Positions 16,929 to 25,445 of a DNA stretch of 64,000 nucleotides are shown piece after piece. The DNA comes from Nonomuraea rubra (GTDB taxonomy: Bacteria; Actinomycetota; Actinomycetes; Streptosporangiales; Streptosporangiaceae). The translations under genes were made by a program, and so were the position numbers. The stretch is from positions 1,781,001-1,845,000 of the forward strand of contig NZ_JACHMI010000001.1 in NCBI RefSeq assembly GCF_014207985.1. The letters are read 5' to 3'. Position 1 is the stretch's first letter; every line of letters begins with the position of its first letter. Below the pieces are notes generated by a model. It made no database searches, was not told where the DNA came from, and saw only the letters and a program-made list of their open reading frames with translations.

Positions 16929-17189
16929 GAGGGCATCTTCTATACTCCATGTAGATGCGCCGATCTTGCGACTAGAGGCTTTCGGGCTGGTTTGCCCTCT
17001 TATGGGACATCTGCGCGTTCCGTCGCGATCACGAAAGTTGCTGTTTGACGAGCATAAGTCTCTCGAATTCCGTTGGGTCTAGAGATGAGGTAGACGCTCT
17101 TGGTCAGCCGAGGATCATTATCATTCGCGTGTTACGGGTAAAGGCCCGGCCGTGAGCGAGCGAAAGCCGTACCCGAGCGATATATCCGA
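16929..17189. other. intergenic stretch, no gene seen
   Basis: This somewhat AT-richer stretch lies between the pentapeptide-repeat gene and the transposase remnant. I see no supported ORF, tRNA or strong hairpin in it. Confidence 0.4.
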
Positions 17190-17540
17190 TACATGCTGGG
17201 CCCTCATCGATCCTGCCTAAACCGGCTGGCGACAGGCCCGACTCGACCGCCGACTCGTCAACCAGTCGGCTTCCGTCACCCTACGGGACGTCTTCATGCG
17301 ACCCTGTGCATCAACCGCACCGGAATCGCCCAGAAATTGTCGAAACTCGGCATTGTCCATGTTGGCGCTGGGTCGTCGAACGAAGCCTGGGCTGGCTCAT
17401 GCTATACCGCGCTAACTCGCGATTATGAAACCCTCCCAGCTCCGAAGCGTGATCTACCTTGCATCGATCGACGACCTCACTAAGCGACTAACGGACGAGA
17501 CCACTCCAACCTCGCGAGGCACCTACGAGGGCGTAAGCCG
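17190..17540 (+). pseudogene. IS5-family transposase remnant
   Basis: The C-terminal end of an IS5-type DDE transposase can be read only by changing frames. One frame gives RLVNQSASVTLRDVFMRP, another a degraded version of the VERSLGW...YRRLTRDYE block (ALTRDYETLPA), and a third YLASIDDLTKRLTDETTP, the usual end of IS112/IS1647-like transposases. Stops and at least two frameshifts make it non-functional. No terminal inverted repeats were located. It lies between the pentapeptide-repeat gene and the S9 peptidase gene, and may mark an old insertion. Confidence 0.65.
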
Positions 17541-17563
17541 CAATCTGCTCAAATGCCCTCTTG

Positions 17564-17583
17564 AGTGGGGCGTTCAGCCCACT
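17564..17583. terminator. hairpin at the end of the S9 peptidase gene
   Basis: AGTGGG and CCCACT form a 6-bp stem with an 8-base loop overlapping the peptidase stop codon. No T-run follows on either strand, so termination would be of the weak actinobacterial type. Confidence 0.35.
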
Positions 17584-19406
17584 TGGAGTGGTTCGGGGTG
17601 GTCGGCGGTGGTGGCGATCAGGTGGGTGTGGAGGAAGGCGCTGATGGCTTCGTATGCGGTCAGTTCGTTGGCGCGGTTGGTGAAGCCGTGGCCCTCGTCG
17701 GGATAGATGTCGTAGCGGACCTGGACACCGCGTTCGCGTAGCCGGGCGACGATCTGGTCGGATTCGGCCTGGGGAACGCGCGGGTCATGGGCTCCCTGGA
17801 GAACGAACAGGGGGGCGGTGATGTTGTCGGCGTGGGTGACGGGGCTGCGTTGCAGGAGGTGTTCGGCGCGGGTGTCGGGGTCGCCGAGGACGGTGGCGAC
17901 GAAGGTCTTCCAGGTGGGGGGTGAGGCCTTGGCCAGGGTGAGGAGGTTGCTCGGGCCGCACATGGAGACGCCTGCGGCCCAGGGGTAGGGGAGGCGGGCC
18001 AGGCAGGACAGGGCGGCGAAGCCGCCGTAGGAGGATCCCATGACGGCCAGGCGGTTCGGGTCGGTCCAGTCGAGGGTGTGGAGGTATTGGACGGCGTGGT
18101 CCAGGTCGTCGAGGTCGATGCCGCCCCAGTCGCAGTAGATGAGCTTCTGGTGGGCGGTGCCGTAGCCGGTGGAGCCGGCGAAGTTGGGGGCCAGGATGGC
18201 GATGCCCTGGTGGAGAAGATGCTGGTAGAGGCCGGAGCGGGCGTAGATGGGGCGTTCCTGGGATTCCGGGCCGCCGTGGATGAACAGCAGGACCGGGTGC
18301 GGGCCGGGGCCGTCCGGGCGGTAGAGCAGGGCGTGGACGTCGCGTCCGTCGCGGGCCGGGTAGGTGATCAGCTCGGGGGCGATGGGGTCGATGACGTGCA
18401 GGGCCGGGGGGCGGGTGTCGGTGAGGTAGCGGAACTCGTGGCGGGCCAGGTCCACGACCGCTATCTCCGCTGGCCTGGCCGCGGAGTTGATCAGGATGAC
18501 CGCGAAGGAGGCGTCGGGCGCCAGGGACAGCGCGGAGATGACGCCGGGCGGGATGTCGGGCAGCGGGATGGGGCTGCCGTCGCGGTCGGCGTGCAGGCGG
18601 GAGCTGCCGCCTTCGTTGACGGACCAGATGCGGACTCCTGCGGCGGCGTCGAGGACCTCGACGTCCCAGTTCGGGCGTGCGATGGCCTGCAGGGAACGGG
18701 CTGCGAGGTCGTAGAAGGCGGCGGCGGTGAACTCGCTCCAGTGGTCGGTGAGCAGGTGGAAGCCGCTGGCGTCCGGCGCCCAGGCTCCGGGCTCGAAGAC
18801 CCCCTCGCCCAGGGCGGTCGTCAGGCAGACCGGAGTGGCGTCCGGGTCGCTCAGATCGGTGAGGTAGATGGCTATGTCGGTGTTGGAACGGAACCCGGTC
18901 GCCAGCAGCCAGCGGCCGTCGGGGGAGAGGCTGACGGCCTCGAAGGCGACCCCGTCGGGGGGTGTGAAGCGGCGCAGCTCGCCGGTCTGCAGGTCGTGGA
19001 TGATGAGGTCCTGGGCGGCGGGGTCGCGGTCGTTGGCGGTGTAGGCCAGGAAGCGGCCGGTCGGGTCGAACGGCGAGGTGGCCAGGACGCGCTGGCAGTC
19101 CGGGCCGGAGCTGATCTCGGTCAGGCCGCTGCCATCTGCAGCTACGAGGTAGAGGCGGAACTGCTCGTCTCCGTTCTCGTCGGCGGTGAAGACCAGCCGC
19201 TCGCCGCAGGGTGTCCAGGCGATCTGGCGGACGGTCCGGTCGTCGAAGCCCGCCACGCGGCGCGGCTCGCCACCGGCGACGGGAGCCACCCACAGGTCGT
19301 AGTGCCCGGAGACGTGGCTGGAGTAGGCGATCAGGTGGCCGTCCGGGGACAGCGCGAGGGTGGGCTGGAATCGTTGCTGGGGAACAAAGTCCAGGTATCC
19401 GGGCAT
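17574..19406 (-). CDS. S9-family peptidase (acylaminoacyl peptidase/prolyl oligopeptidase type)
   Basis: A 610-residue serine peptidase. The N-terminal two thirds is a beta-propeller of TolB/PD40-type repeats (LALSPDGHLIAYSS, IAWTPCGERLVFTAD, LSPDGRWLLATG), which limits access to short peptides. The C-terminal alpha/beta hydrolase has the nucleophile in GSSYGGFA (about residue 458), the acid in GAHDPRVPQ and the His in DEGHGFTNR. No signal peptide is seen, so it is cytosolic. The adjacent co-oriented LuxR-type gene ends 18 bases upstream, so the two are probably one operon. Such enzymes can trim RiPP leaders, but this one lies about 5 kb from the lanthipeptide genes. Confidence 0.92.
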   Translation of the reverse strand: MPGYLDFVPQQRFQPTLALSPDGHLIAYSSHVSGHYDLWVAPVAGGEPRRVAGFDDRTVRQIAWTPCGERLVFTADENGDEQFRLYLVAADGSGLTEISSGPDCQRVLATSPFDPTGRFLAYTANDRDPAAQDLIIHDLQTGELRRFTPPDGVAFEAVSLSPDGRWLLATGFRSNTDIAIYLTDLSDPDATPVCLTTALGEGVFEPGAWAPDASGFHLLTDHWSEFTAAAFYDLAARSLQAIARPNWDVEVLDAAAGVRIWSVNEGGSSRLHADRDGSPIPLPDIPPGVISALSLAPDASFAVILINSAARPAEIAVVDLARHEFRYLTDTRPPALHVIDPIAPELITYPARDGRDVHALLYRPDGPGPHPVLLFIHGGPESQERPIYARSGLYQHLLHQGIAILAPNFAGSTGYGTAHQKLIYCDWGGIDLDDLDHAVQYLHTLDWTDPNRLAVMGSSYGGFAALSCLARLPYPWAAGVSMCGPSNLLTLAKASPPTWKTFVATVLGDPDTRAEHLLQRSPVTHADNITAPLFVLQGAHDPRVPQAESDQIVARLRERGVQVRYDIYPDEGHGFTNRANELTAYEAISAFLHTHLIATTADHPEPLQVG

Positions 19407-19424
19407 GACAAAGACCTTTCGGGT

Positions 19425-20432
19425 TCAGTCGATCCAGCTGCGGCGTACTGCTGCGGCTCCGGCGGCGAAGCGGGTCTCCACGCCCAGCTGTTCGCGGATG
19501 GCGGTCCAGTGCCGGCGCATGGTGTTGACGCTGATGTCCATCCGCCGGGCGATCGCCTCGTCGGACAGTCCCTGGTTGAGCAGCTGGAGCACCTGCAACT
19601 GCGCGGGCGTGAGCGGCGCGGTGGCCTTCGCGCTGCCGAACGGGATCGCCTTCTCCCACAGCAGCTCGAAGTACTCCCGTAGCGCTCCCACGATGACGGG
19701 GGAGCGCACGAGCAGTGCGCCTCCCATGCCCGTCGGTGTCAAGGGGACGAGCGCGACTGTCTCGTCGGCGAGCTTCATCTTCATCCCGATGCGGGGCAGG
19801 AGCCGCGCCTGCTCCCCGGCTTCGACCGCAGCCTCGATCGTCTTGGCGCCGATCGGATGTTCTGCGCAGCGGGTCTCGTAGATCGCCCGGCATCGCACCT
19901 GGCCCTCGAAGACCGGTAGCGGTGCGTACCCGGTGGAGTCCTCGACCGGCGCTTCCAGGACGTAGTTGTCCAGCGTGAGCCAGTCGTGCCGCGCGGCGTT
20001 GATAAGGGCGTAGGACAGGGAACTGATTTCGTCCCGGTCGGTGACGATGCGCACGAGCCGGTCCATCGCCGAGTTCGAGGATGCCAAGGCCGGCGTCTGG
20101 TGGAACTCGCTCAGGCGCTTGTGTCCTGCCAGCAGCCGCTCCTGATCGCTGACGAGACGCCGTGAGAGATCCGTCAGGACGCCCTGCAGCGCGAGTTCTG
20201 GGGGAGCGGGCACGAGGCGTGGCGGCATCGCGGGACCGTCCGGCCGGCGATGCGCCATCCCGCGGGCCGTAAGCTCCGCGACCTGCTCCTTGCTTCCCAG
20301 CAGGGCAGCGGCGTCGTCCTCCGGGCAGCTGCCCTCCGTGAGCAGGATGGAGTACGACACGAAGATCTCATTCGGGACGACGCCTTCCAGTAGGCGCTGC
20401 GCTTTGACCTGATCCTGTTCGTCCACCGCCAC
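19425..20432 (-). CDS. LuxR-type HTH regulator
   Basis: A 335-residue regulator. The C-terminal HTH_LuxR motif is clear at about 270-325 (LTPAQLQVLQLLNQGLSDE, then RRMDISVNTMRRHW). The N-terminal part (residues 15-100) resembles the TrmB-like winged helix seen in many actinobacterial LuxR proteins (DDAAALLGSKEQVAEL), and the middle is a ligand-sensing region of PLD-like type without a clear catalytic motif. There is no phosphoacceptor receiver domain. The S9 peptidase gene follows after 18 bases and is its most likely target. It is divergent from the BTAD-domain gene, with a 255-base shared promoter region. Confidence 0.85.
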   Translation of the reverse strand: MAVDEQDQVKAQRLLEGVVPNEIFVSYSILLTEGSCPEDDAAALLGSKEQVAELTARGMAHRRPDGPAMPPRLVPAPPELALQGVLTDLSRRLVSDQERLLAGHKRLSEFHQTPALASSNSAMDRLVRIVTDRDEISSLSYALINAARHDWLTLDNYVLEAPVEDSTGYAPLPVFEGQVRCRAIYETRCAEHPIGAKTIEAAVEAGEQARLLPRIGMKMKLADETVALVPLTPTGMGGALLVRSPVIVGALREYFELLWEKAIPFGSAKATAPLTPAQLQVLQLLNQGLSDEAIARRMDISVNTMRRHWTAIREQLGVETRFAAGAAAVRRSWID

Positions 20433-20687
20433 CTCCGATCAGAGAGTAGTGGCGCAGGCGCTCTCTGTGATGGTCCTTCTTGTCGTGTCGGGTGATGAGT
20501 GGTTCCGCGCGATGGTGACTTCTCACCATCGCGCGCGTTGTGCCAGAGGCCCGCTGTCGTAGGGGTTCTCGCCGGCCTGGACGCGGCGGCCTCGGTCAGT
20601 AGCTGCCGTGGAGGGTTTCACCGCCCCTGTTGCAGGGCCTCGCGCGGTCTGATCAGTGCGAAGGCTCAAGAGCGGCAGGGAGGCACT
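20433..20687. promoter_or_regulatory. divergent promoter region, LuxR gene/BTAD gene
   Basis: A 255-base stretch separates the divergent LuxR-type and BTAD-domain genes and must hold promoters for both. No palindrome strong enough to name an operator was found. Confidence 0.4.
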
Positions 20688-22448
20688 ATGCGGCGGCAGC
20701 TCGTCGGAGACGTGGTGAAGAAGCTGGGCGCAGTGGTTGCGGCGTCCATGATGTGGGCCGCGAGTTCGCCAGCCAGCGCGCTGGTTAACGCGGGGGCTTA
20801 CTGCCCGTCCGTGGGCCAAATTCCGCATCAGGTGTACGACATCAAGAAGGTCTGCGCGTTGGTGTATGGCGACCTGGTGGAAGGCCGAATGCCAGCCCTC
20901 TCGGATCTCCTGGAGTATCTGGCGCGGTCGCAGCGCAACCCGGCGTATACCACGCTTACTTCTAAGCCGCAGAAGGTGTCGAAGCCACGCGATGCGATAT
21001 CGACGAGAAAGCAGCCCATAGCCGACCCAGCTCAATTTCGCAGGACGGCTCCCGAGCCGCGCCCGCCTGTTCAAAGCAGAGGAGAAGCTCGCCGGGCTGG
21101 GGTTTTGAGCCGAGATCGTCAGACAAGGGCCCATCGTCAGCAGCACCCGCGTAAGGACGGTAGGAAGCCATCGTCCAAGACGGTTCCCCCATCATCGGCT
21201 CCATCGGAAACGCCCTTGGCAACGGCCCCGACACCTTCTCCTTTGCCCGCAGCGGGTTCCCCTGCGCCCGCACTGGTCGATGCGATGAGGCCGCGGTCGC
21301 AGCATCTCCCTGAGGCGATGGGCCCGCTGAGCGGCGCGCTGGCGTTCGGGCTCATGCTCATGGTCCTGACCACTGCGCTCATCGGTCGGCTACGGCCCTG
21401 GCCGGCGCAGGCGGGCGCGCGCTCGTTTGCTGCGGGCCTGTCTGGCGGTGCTGCTTGTCCACGCGGGATCGATGATCGCAACTGTGAGGACGCTGAAGCA
21501 TCCTCGGCGGTTGTCCCGTCATCCGCTGGGGTGCAGGCGCCTGCCGTCACCTGCGAGATGGCGGAGTCGGTTGCCGAGCCTGACCGTAGTGAGCACGTGG
21601 TGGCGACTACGTCTCAGCCTGACCAGCCCGGCTTCCGCCCGGCGGTTGCAGATACGGAGGCTGAGGCGCCCTTCAAATCGAGCGCTTCAGCCGGGCTGGG
21701 GTCGGGGTTCGTAGCGGTGGCGGGTAAGGCGAAGGTCGAGGTGCTGGGGGTGCCGCGGCTGTCGTACGGCGGGGCGGAGATCTGTTTCGCTCGTGCCGAG
21801 GCCCGGGAGTTGCTGGCGTTGCTTGCGGTGTCACGGGATGGCGTTTCGGCGGAGGCGATCGCCGAGACGCTGTGGCCGGGGGAAGTCGGCGGGCGCCGGT
21901 TGGATTCGGCGGTACGGGAGATCAACCGGGCGATGCGGCAGGCGGTTGGTTGCGCGGCCGGCGTACGGTTCGTGCTCAAGTCCGGGGAGCGGCGACTACT
22001 GCCCGCGGCATCCTTCGATACGGACTTCTGGCGGTTCGAGAACGCGTGCAAGCGGGCCTCGATCGCGGCCGAGGACACCGTGCGGGCGGCGGCGTTGCAC
22101 GAGGTGCTGGCCTTGTACCGAGGGCCGCTGCTGGCCGGGTGTGACGATCTATGGGTGCTCCCATTGCGGCAGGCTGCCCAGCGGCAGGCGGCGGACGCCG
22201 CCGAGCGGCTGGCCGAGCTGATGCGAGCCGACGATCCAGGGCGGGCCGTGGACGTACTGAGGCTGGCGGTCGAGTGCATCGATCCGTACAGCGAGACGTT
22301 GTGGTGTCTGCTGATGACGGTTCAAGGCGAACTCGGGCGCCTGCCCGCGGTACGGCGTTCGTTCGAGCTGTTGAGGGAGCGGCTGGCGGAGATCGACGCG
22401 GTGCCGAGCCCGCAGGCGCGGCAGGTTTATGAGCGATGGGTGCGTTAG
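20688..22448 (+). CDS. membrane-anchored BTAD/SARP-like regulator
   Basis: A 586-residue protein. It begins with a signal-peptide-like segment (VVAASMMWAASSPASALVNA), continues with a long Pro/Ser/Arg-rich region, has a second hydrophobic helix at about 217-240 (GALAFGLMLMVLTTALIG), and ends in an OmpR/SARP-like DNA-binding segment (about 350-430, LLALLAVSRDGVSAEAIAE, TLWPG) and a bacterial transcriptional activation domain (EVLALYRGPLLAG to the C-terminus). The DNA-binding part would face the cytoplasm only if the first segment also crosses or is cleaved. GGGAGG precedes the ATG at 20688; the longer frame to 20499 is not needed. Targets are unknown. Confidence 0.82.
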   Translation: MRRQLVGDVVKKLGAVVAASMMWAASSPASALVNAGAYCPSVGQIPHQVYDIKKVCALVYGDLVEGRMPALSDLLEYLARSQRNPAYTTLTSKPQKVSKPRDAISTRKQPIADPAQFRRTAPEPRPPVQSRGEARRAGVLSRDRQTRAHRQQHPRKDGRKPSSKTVPPSSAPSETPLATAPTPSPLPAAGSPAPALVDAMRPRSQHLPEAMGPLSGALAFGLMLMVLTTALIGRLRPWPAQAGARSFAAGLSGGAACPRGIDDRNCEDAEASSAVVPSSAGVQAPAVTCEMAESVAEPDRSEHVVATTSQPDQPGFRPAVADTEAEAPFKSSASAGLGSGFVAVAGKAKVEVLGVPRLSYGGAEICFARAEARELLALLAVSRDGVSAEAIAETLWPGEVGGRRLDSAVREINRAMRQAVGCAAGVRFVLKSGERRLLPAASFDTDFWRFENACKRASIAAEDTVRAAALHEVLALYRGPLLAGCDDLWVLPLRQAAQRQAADAAERLAELMRADDPGRAVDVLRLAVECIDPYSETLWCLLMTVQGELGRLPAVRRSFELLRERLAEIDAVPSPQARQVYERWVR

Positions 22449-22484
22449 CCAGCCAGTCCTGTGGGTGAAAACCAGGCGACAGAG

Positions 22485-22507
22485 GAGCCCTGGCCCTGCG
22501 GGGGCTC
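22485..22507. terminator. hairpin between convergent genes
   Basis: GAGCCC (22485-22490) pairs with GGGCTC (22502-22507) across an 11-base loop between the stops of the BTAD gene and the convergent HTH gene, so it could end both transcripts. Confidence 0.45.
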
Positions 22508-22898
22508 ATGCGTCTGTTCGGCGTAGCTCGTACTGGTCACGAAGGGCATAGGTGGCCAGCATGGCGGGGGTGAGCAGGCAGACAGGTTGGGTGCCGTAGA
22601 TGCGGGCCAAGAGGCGCAGGGTGTAAGGGGAGGGGCGCCGGCCTGTCTTCGGCCAGTTCTCGTACTCGTAGAGGCGCGATTCGCGCAGTCCCGCTCCAGC
22701 GGTGTTGGCGAGCCGGTGGAAGGCGTTGACCACCTGCGCAGCGGTGAGGCCGACGGCGTGGCGGTAGAGCCGGAGTGGGGTGGCGGGATGGTCAAGGTGC
22801 AGGACGATGGCGATCTGGTCGATGGTGAAACCGTGCTGGCGCAGGTAGCGGCTGCGGCGGCGGCAGTCGAGCAGCGTCTGGTATCCGCTTCCGGACAT
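22506..22898 (-). CDS. small HTH DNA-binding protein
   Basis: A 130-residue protein. Residues 11-40 form a helix-turn-helix (RRRSRYLRQHGFTIDQIAIVL), and residues 60-110 contain a second HTH-like block with the XRE-like SRLYEYENWPKTGRRPSPYT segment. AAGGGGA lies about ten bases before the ATG at 22898; the longer open frame to 23165 lacks a start signal. It is divergent from the RsbW-like ATPase gene, an arrangement frequent in actinobacteria. A regulatory role is likely; the target is unknown. It opens the region with plasmid-like genes. Confidence 0.75.
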   Translation of the reverse strand: MSGSGYQTLLDCRRRSRYLRQHGFTIDQIAIVLHLDHPATPLRLYRHAVGLTAAQVVNAFHRLANTAGAGLRESRLYEYENWPKTGRRPSPYTLRLLARIYGTQPVCLLTPAMLATYALRDQYELRRTDA

Positions 22899-23163
22899 GC
22901 GTTGACGTCCCCTTCCTGTGGCGCGCGGGCGGCGCATGGTCCAGGGACGGTAGGCGGACTCTCGGGAGGGGCTCCAGTCTCCCGTGGGGGGATCGATCGG
23001 ACGGACATGAGGGCCGTCGGTGGGTGGTGCGGGGCATGGCCGCAGGTCGGGGCGGGGTGGGGGCGGGGTTGCGGGTTGGGGGTGTGATTCGGGCGGCGAG
23101 GTGAGTGATCGTGCTGGTCGCTCCCGGACGTGCCGGGGACGTGACCCGAAGGGACCCGCCAGC

Positions 23164-24738
23164 ATGGATAACCGAACGCAGCACCTCTCGGGCGAGCCGA
23201 GGCAGCTCCTCGCGCCGCGGACGCACGGGCAGCCGGGTGGGGAGGAGTTCCCGGATCTGGCGCCGGGGCTGGTGATGTCGACCTTCCGCTCCCGGACGGT
23301 GTGGGGCGGGATGGCCTGGCGGCAGGCGTTCCCGGGACGGGACGATCAGTCGGCGCCCGCGCGCCGCATGGTGGGCCAGCTGCTGGCGGACACCGGCCGG
23401 AGGCAGGACGCGGAGTGGGTGACGGCCGAGCTGGTCGCAAACGCGCTGCAGCACTCGCTTTCGGGTCACTCCTGTTCGGGGCAGGCACGGGGGTTCTTTG
23501 TGGTGGAGGTCCTGCGCGGCGTGGGCGTGGCCCGGATCGTGGTCAATGACCTGGGCGGGGGTTCGGTTCCGGACTTCGCTCGGACGCCGGGTTCAGTGCC
23601 GGAGCTGGCCGAGCATGGGCGGGGGCTGGTCGGGGTGGCTGAGCTGGCGGTCCGATTCGGGGTGGCAGGTGATGCGAGTACCGGGCATGCGGTGTGGGTT
23701 GAGCTGGCCCTCCCCGAGGAGGCGAGTGCGGCGACCACGGCGGTAGAAGTGGGTGATGCGGCCGGTGCTGGTGCGGGAGAGTCGGAGCCGGACGGTGGGG
23801 TCGAGGCAATGCCGGTGGCCTGCGGGACGGTCACCGAGGAAGCGGGACTCGTGGTGGTCTGTGGCGGCTTGTCGCCGGTGGGCTGTGGAGGAATCTCCGG
23901 TGAGGACCTGGGTGGAGGGGTGGGTGGTCCGCCGGTATCGGCCGGTGGAGCGGGCAACGCACCGGACCCGGATTGGGAGGAGGGTGGTTGGCCCGGACCC
24001 TTCCGGCCGCTTGCGGGAGGGGTGTCGGGGCAGGCGGCGGGTCAGGTGTCGGCGTTCGGTCAGGAGTCGTGGGCGCGGCAGGAGCTGGCTGGGCTGCGCG
24101 AGGACTGGCCGGGCTGGGCGTTCCTGGTGGTGCGGTGCCGGTGGATCGCGATGCGCGGCAAGCAGGTGGTGATCAGTGCGGCTGGGCCGCAGGAACTCCG
24201 TCAGGCCCTGCTATCCATCCCAGCAGGGCCGAACGTGACCGGGCTGTTGCCGGGGTCCGGATCGGCTGTGCCGGGCCTGGCTGAGGGTGGAGTGTCAGAA
24301 CCTGGCCCGGTGCTGCCGCTGGTGGCCGAGCTGTTGGTGGGAGGACCTGATGTGGGTGGGGCGGGGGTAGGTGGCGCGCCACGATTGGGCTCGGAGTGTA
24401 CGACAGGCCCCGGCGGCGATGGGGTGTGTGGGGGTGCCGGTATGGGGCTGAGCGGCATCGTGGCGGCGGTTGCGCCGCTGCCAGGGGTGTTGGCCGCTGA
24501 TCGGTCGGGGACGGGCACGTGGGCTGTTGCTGCCGCTGATGTGACGCGGGCGCGTCAGTGGCCGAATGGATGGTCGTTGTGGCCGTGGGGCAAGCGTCGG
24601 GACCGATCTTGTTCAGCGGCGCATGTCGGGAAACAGGTTCGCCCGGCTGGCCGGGGCGAGCCGGAGCGAGGGCGTCGTCGCCGCCGGGTCCGGTCGAAGC
24701 CTGCCGCAGCGGTGCTGGCCGCTGCTGTTGCCGCCTGA
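23164..24738 (+). CDS. histidine-kinase-like ATPase (RsbW-type) with long Gly-rich tail
   Basis: A 524-residue protein whose residues about 50-195 form an HATPase_c domain of the anti-sigma/RsbW kind. The N box is WVTAELVANALQHS, the G1-like segment is VNDLGGGSVPDF, and the G2-like segment EHGRGLVGVAEL. The remaining 320 residues are Gly/Val/Ala-rich and low in complexity, with a short folded-looking stretch (WPGWAFLVVRCRWIAMRGKQ) near residue 320 that also occurs in related actinobacterial proteins. Such proteins may be anti-sigma kinases or ATP-binding regulators; the partner is unknown. AAGGGA lies about ten bases before the ATG. It is divergent from the HTH gene at 22506. Confidence 0.8.
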   Translation: MDNRTQHLSGEPRQLLAPRTHGQPGGEEFPDLAPGLVMSTFRSRTVWGGMAWRQAFPGRDDQSAPARRMVGQLLADTGRRQDAEWVTAELVANALQHSLSGHSCSGQARGFFVVEVLRGVGVARIVVNDLGGGSVPDFARTPGSVPELAEHGRGLVGVAELAVRFGVAGDASTGHAVWVELALPEEASAATTAVEVGDAAGAGAGESEPDGGVEAMPVACGTVTEEAGLVVVCGGLSPVGCGGISGEDLGGGVGGPPVSAGGAGNAPDPDWEEGGWPGPFRPLAGGVSGQAAGQVSAFGQESWARQELAGLREDWPGWAFLVVRCRWIAMRGKQVVISAAGPQELRQALLSIPAGPNVTGLLPGSGSAVPGLAEGGVSEPGPVLPLVAELLVGGPDVGGAGVGGAPRLGSECTTGPGGDGVCGGAGMGLSGIVAAVAPLPGVLAADRSGTGTWAVAAADVTRARQWPNGWSLWPWGKRRDRSCSAAHVGKQVRPAGRGEPERGRRRRRVRSKPAAAVLAAAVAA

Positions 24739-25445
24739 ACGGTGAGGTGCCCGCGTGTGATGGGCGGGGGTGTACCGGCTTGACACCTGGGGTGCAGGTG
24801 GGCGTTGATACCAGTCCGCCCATCCGGGGGCAGTGGTGCTGGACTCAGGACCTGGAGGGGGGTCGCCTCGCGTCGGCGGCGAGGCGAACTCGCCTGGGGC
24901 CACGCAGAAGGCCGTGTCAACCTCGGTTCCCCGGGTGCACTGTGCGGGCATGGGCGGCAGCGGAGGTCTGTCAGATGGGGGCAGATCTCCCTCCTGGAAA
25001 TAGGGGTGGTGTTCCCTCTCGCGATTAAGGCCGCTACCCCGCGCAGGTGTTGTTTTCGCAGGTCTTCCCGGTTTCGGACAGTGCGCTGGACGGCCCGACT
25101 CGTCTAAAGACGAGTCCTTTGAATATGTGTGCGCATGCGTTGAGGGGCTGACCATGCTCGTGTCCTGCTCGCCGGCCGCCTTGTATCCCTTGGATCTTCC
25201 TGGACTGCCGACCCCTCGCCCGGCTCGCGGCTGGCCGTGAGCCGGCCTGGGTGGAGCGGGTGACGGGTGCGATGCGTGGCCGGGGACCCGTCGAGGCGGG
25301 TGTCGGGCTGGCGGCGCGGGGATGGTGCGGCCGGACACGCGGTCGCTGACGGTTGGCTGACCGCCGGGGGGGACGCGTACGGCCCCAGTGCCGCCATGGG
25401 GGCGGTACCGGAGCCGTGGGGTTACCGGGGCGGACTTACGCGGGC
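24739..25445. other. 700-base stretch without a supported gene
   Basis: Long frames exist on both strands but have Arg/Pro/Gly-rich shadow composition and no good starts. No repeat array, tRNA or clear hairpin was found. It may be decayed sequence at the edge of the mobile-element-like region. Confidence 0.35.

Noticed and set aside
17180..17195. ATCCGATACATGC here and ATCGGATACATGC at 32274 as a possible direct repeat or attachment site
   Set aside because: It is only 12-13 bases with a mismatch, and the surrounding bases differ, so chance cannot be excluded.
17785..19893. A 702-codon minus-strand frame overlapping the S9 peptidase and LuxR genes
   Set aside because: Arg/Pro/His-rich shadow composition with no domains; the peptidase and regulator are read in other frames with clear motifs.
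24613..25338. A 241-codon minus-strand frame between the ATPase gene and the gene at 25446
   Set aside because: Its Pro/Arg/Ser-rich sequence overlaps the end of the ATPase gene and has no supported start or domain.
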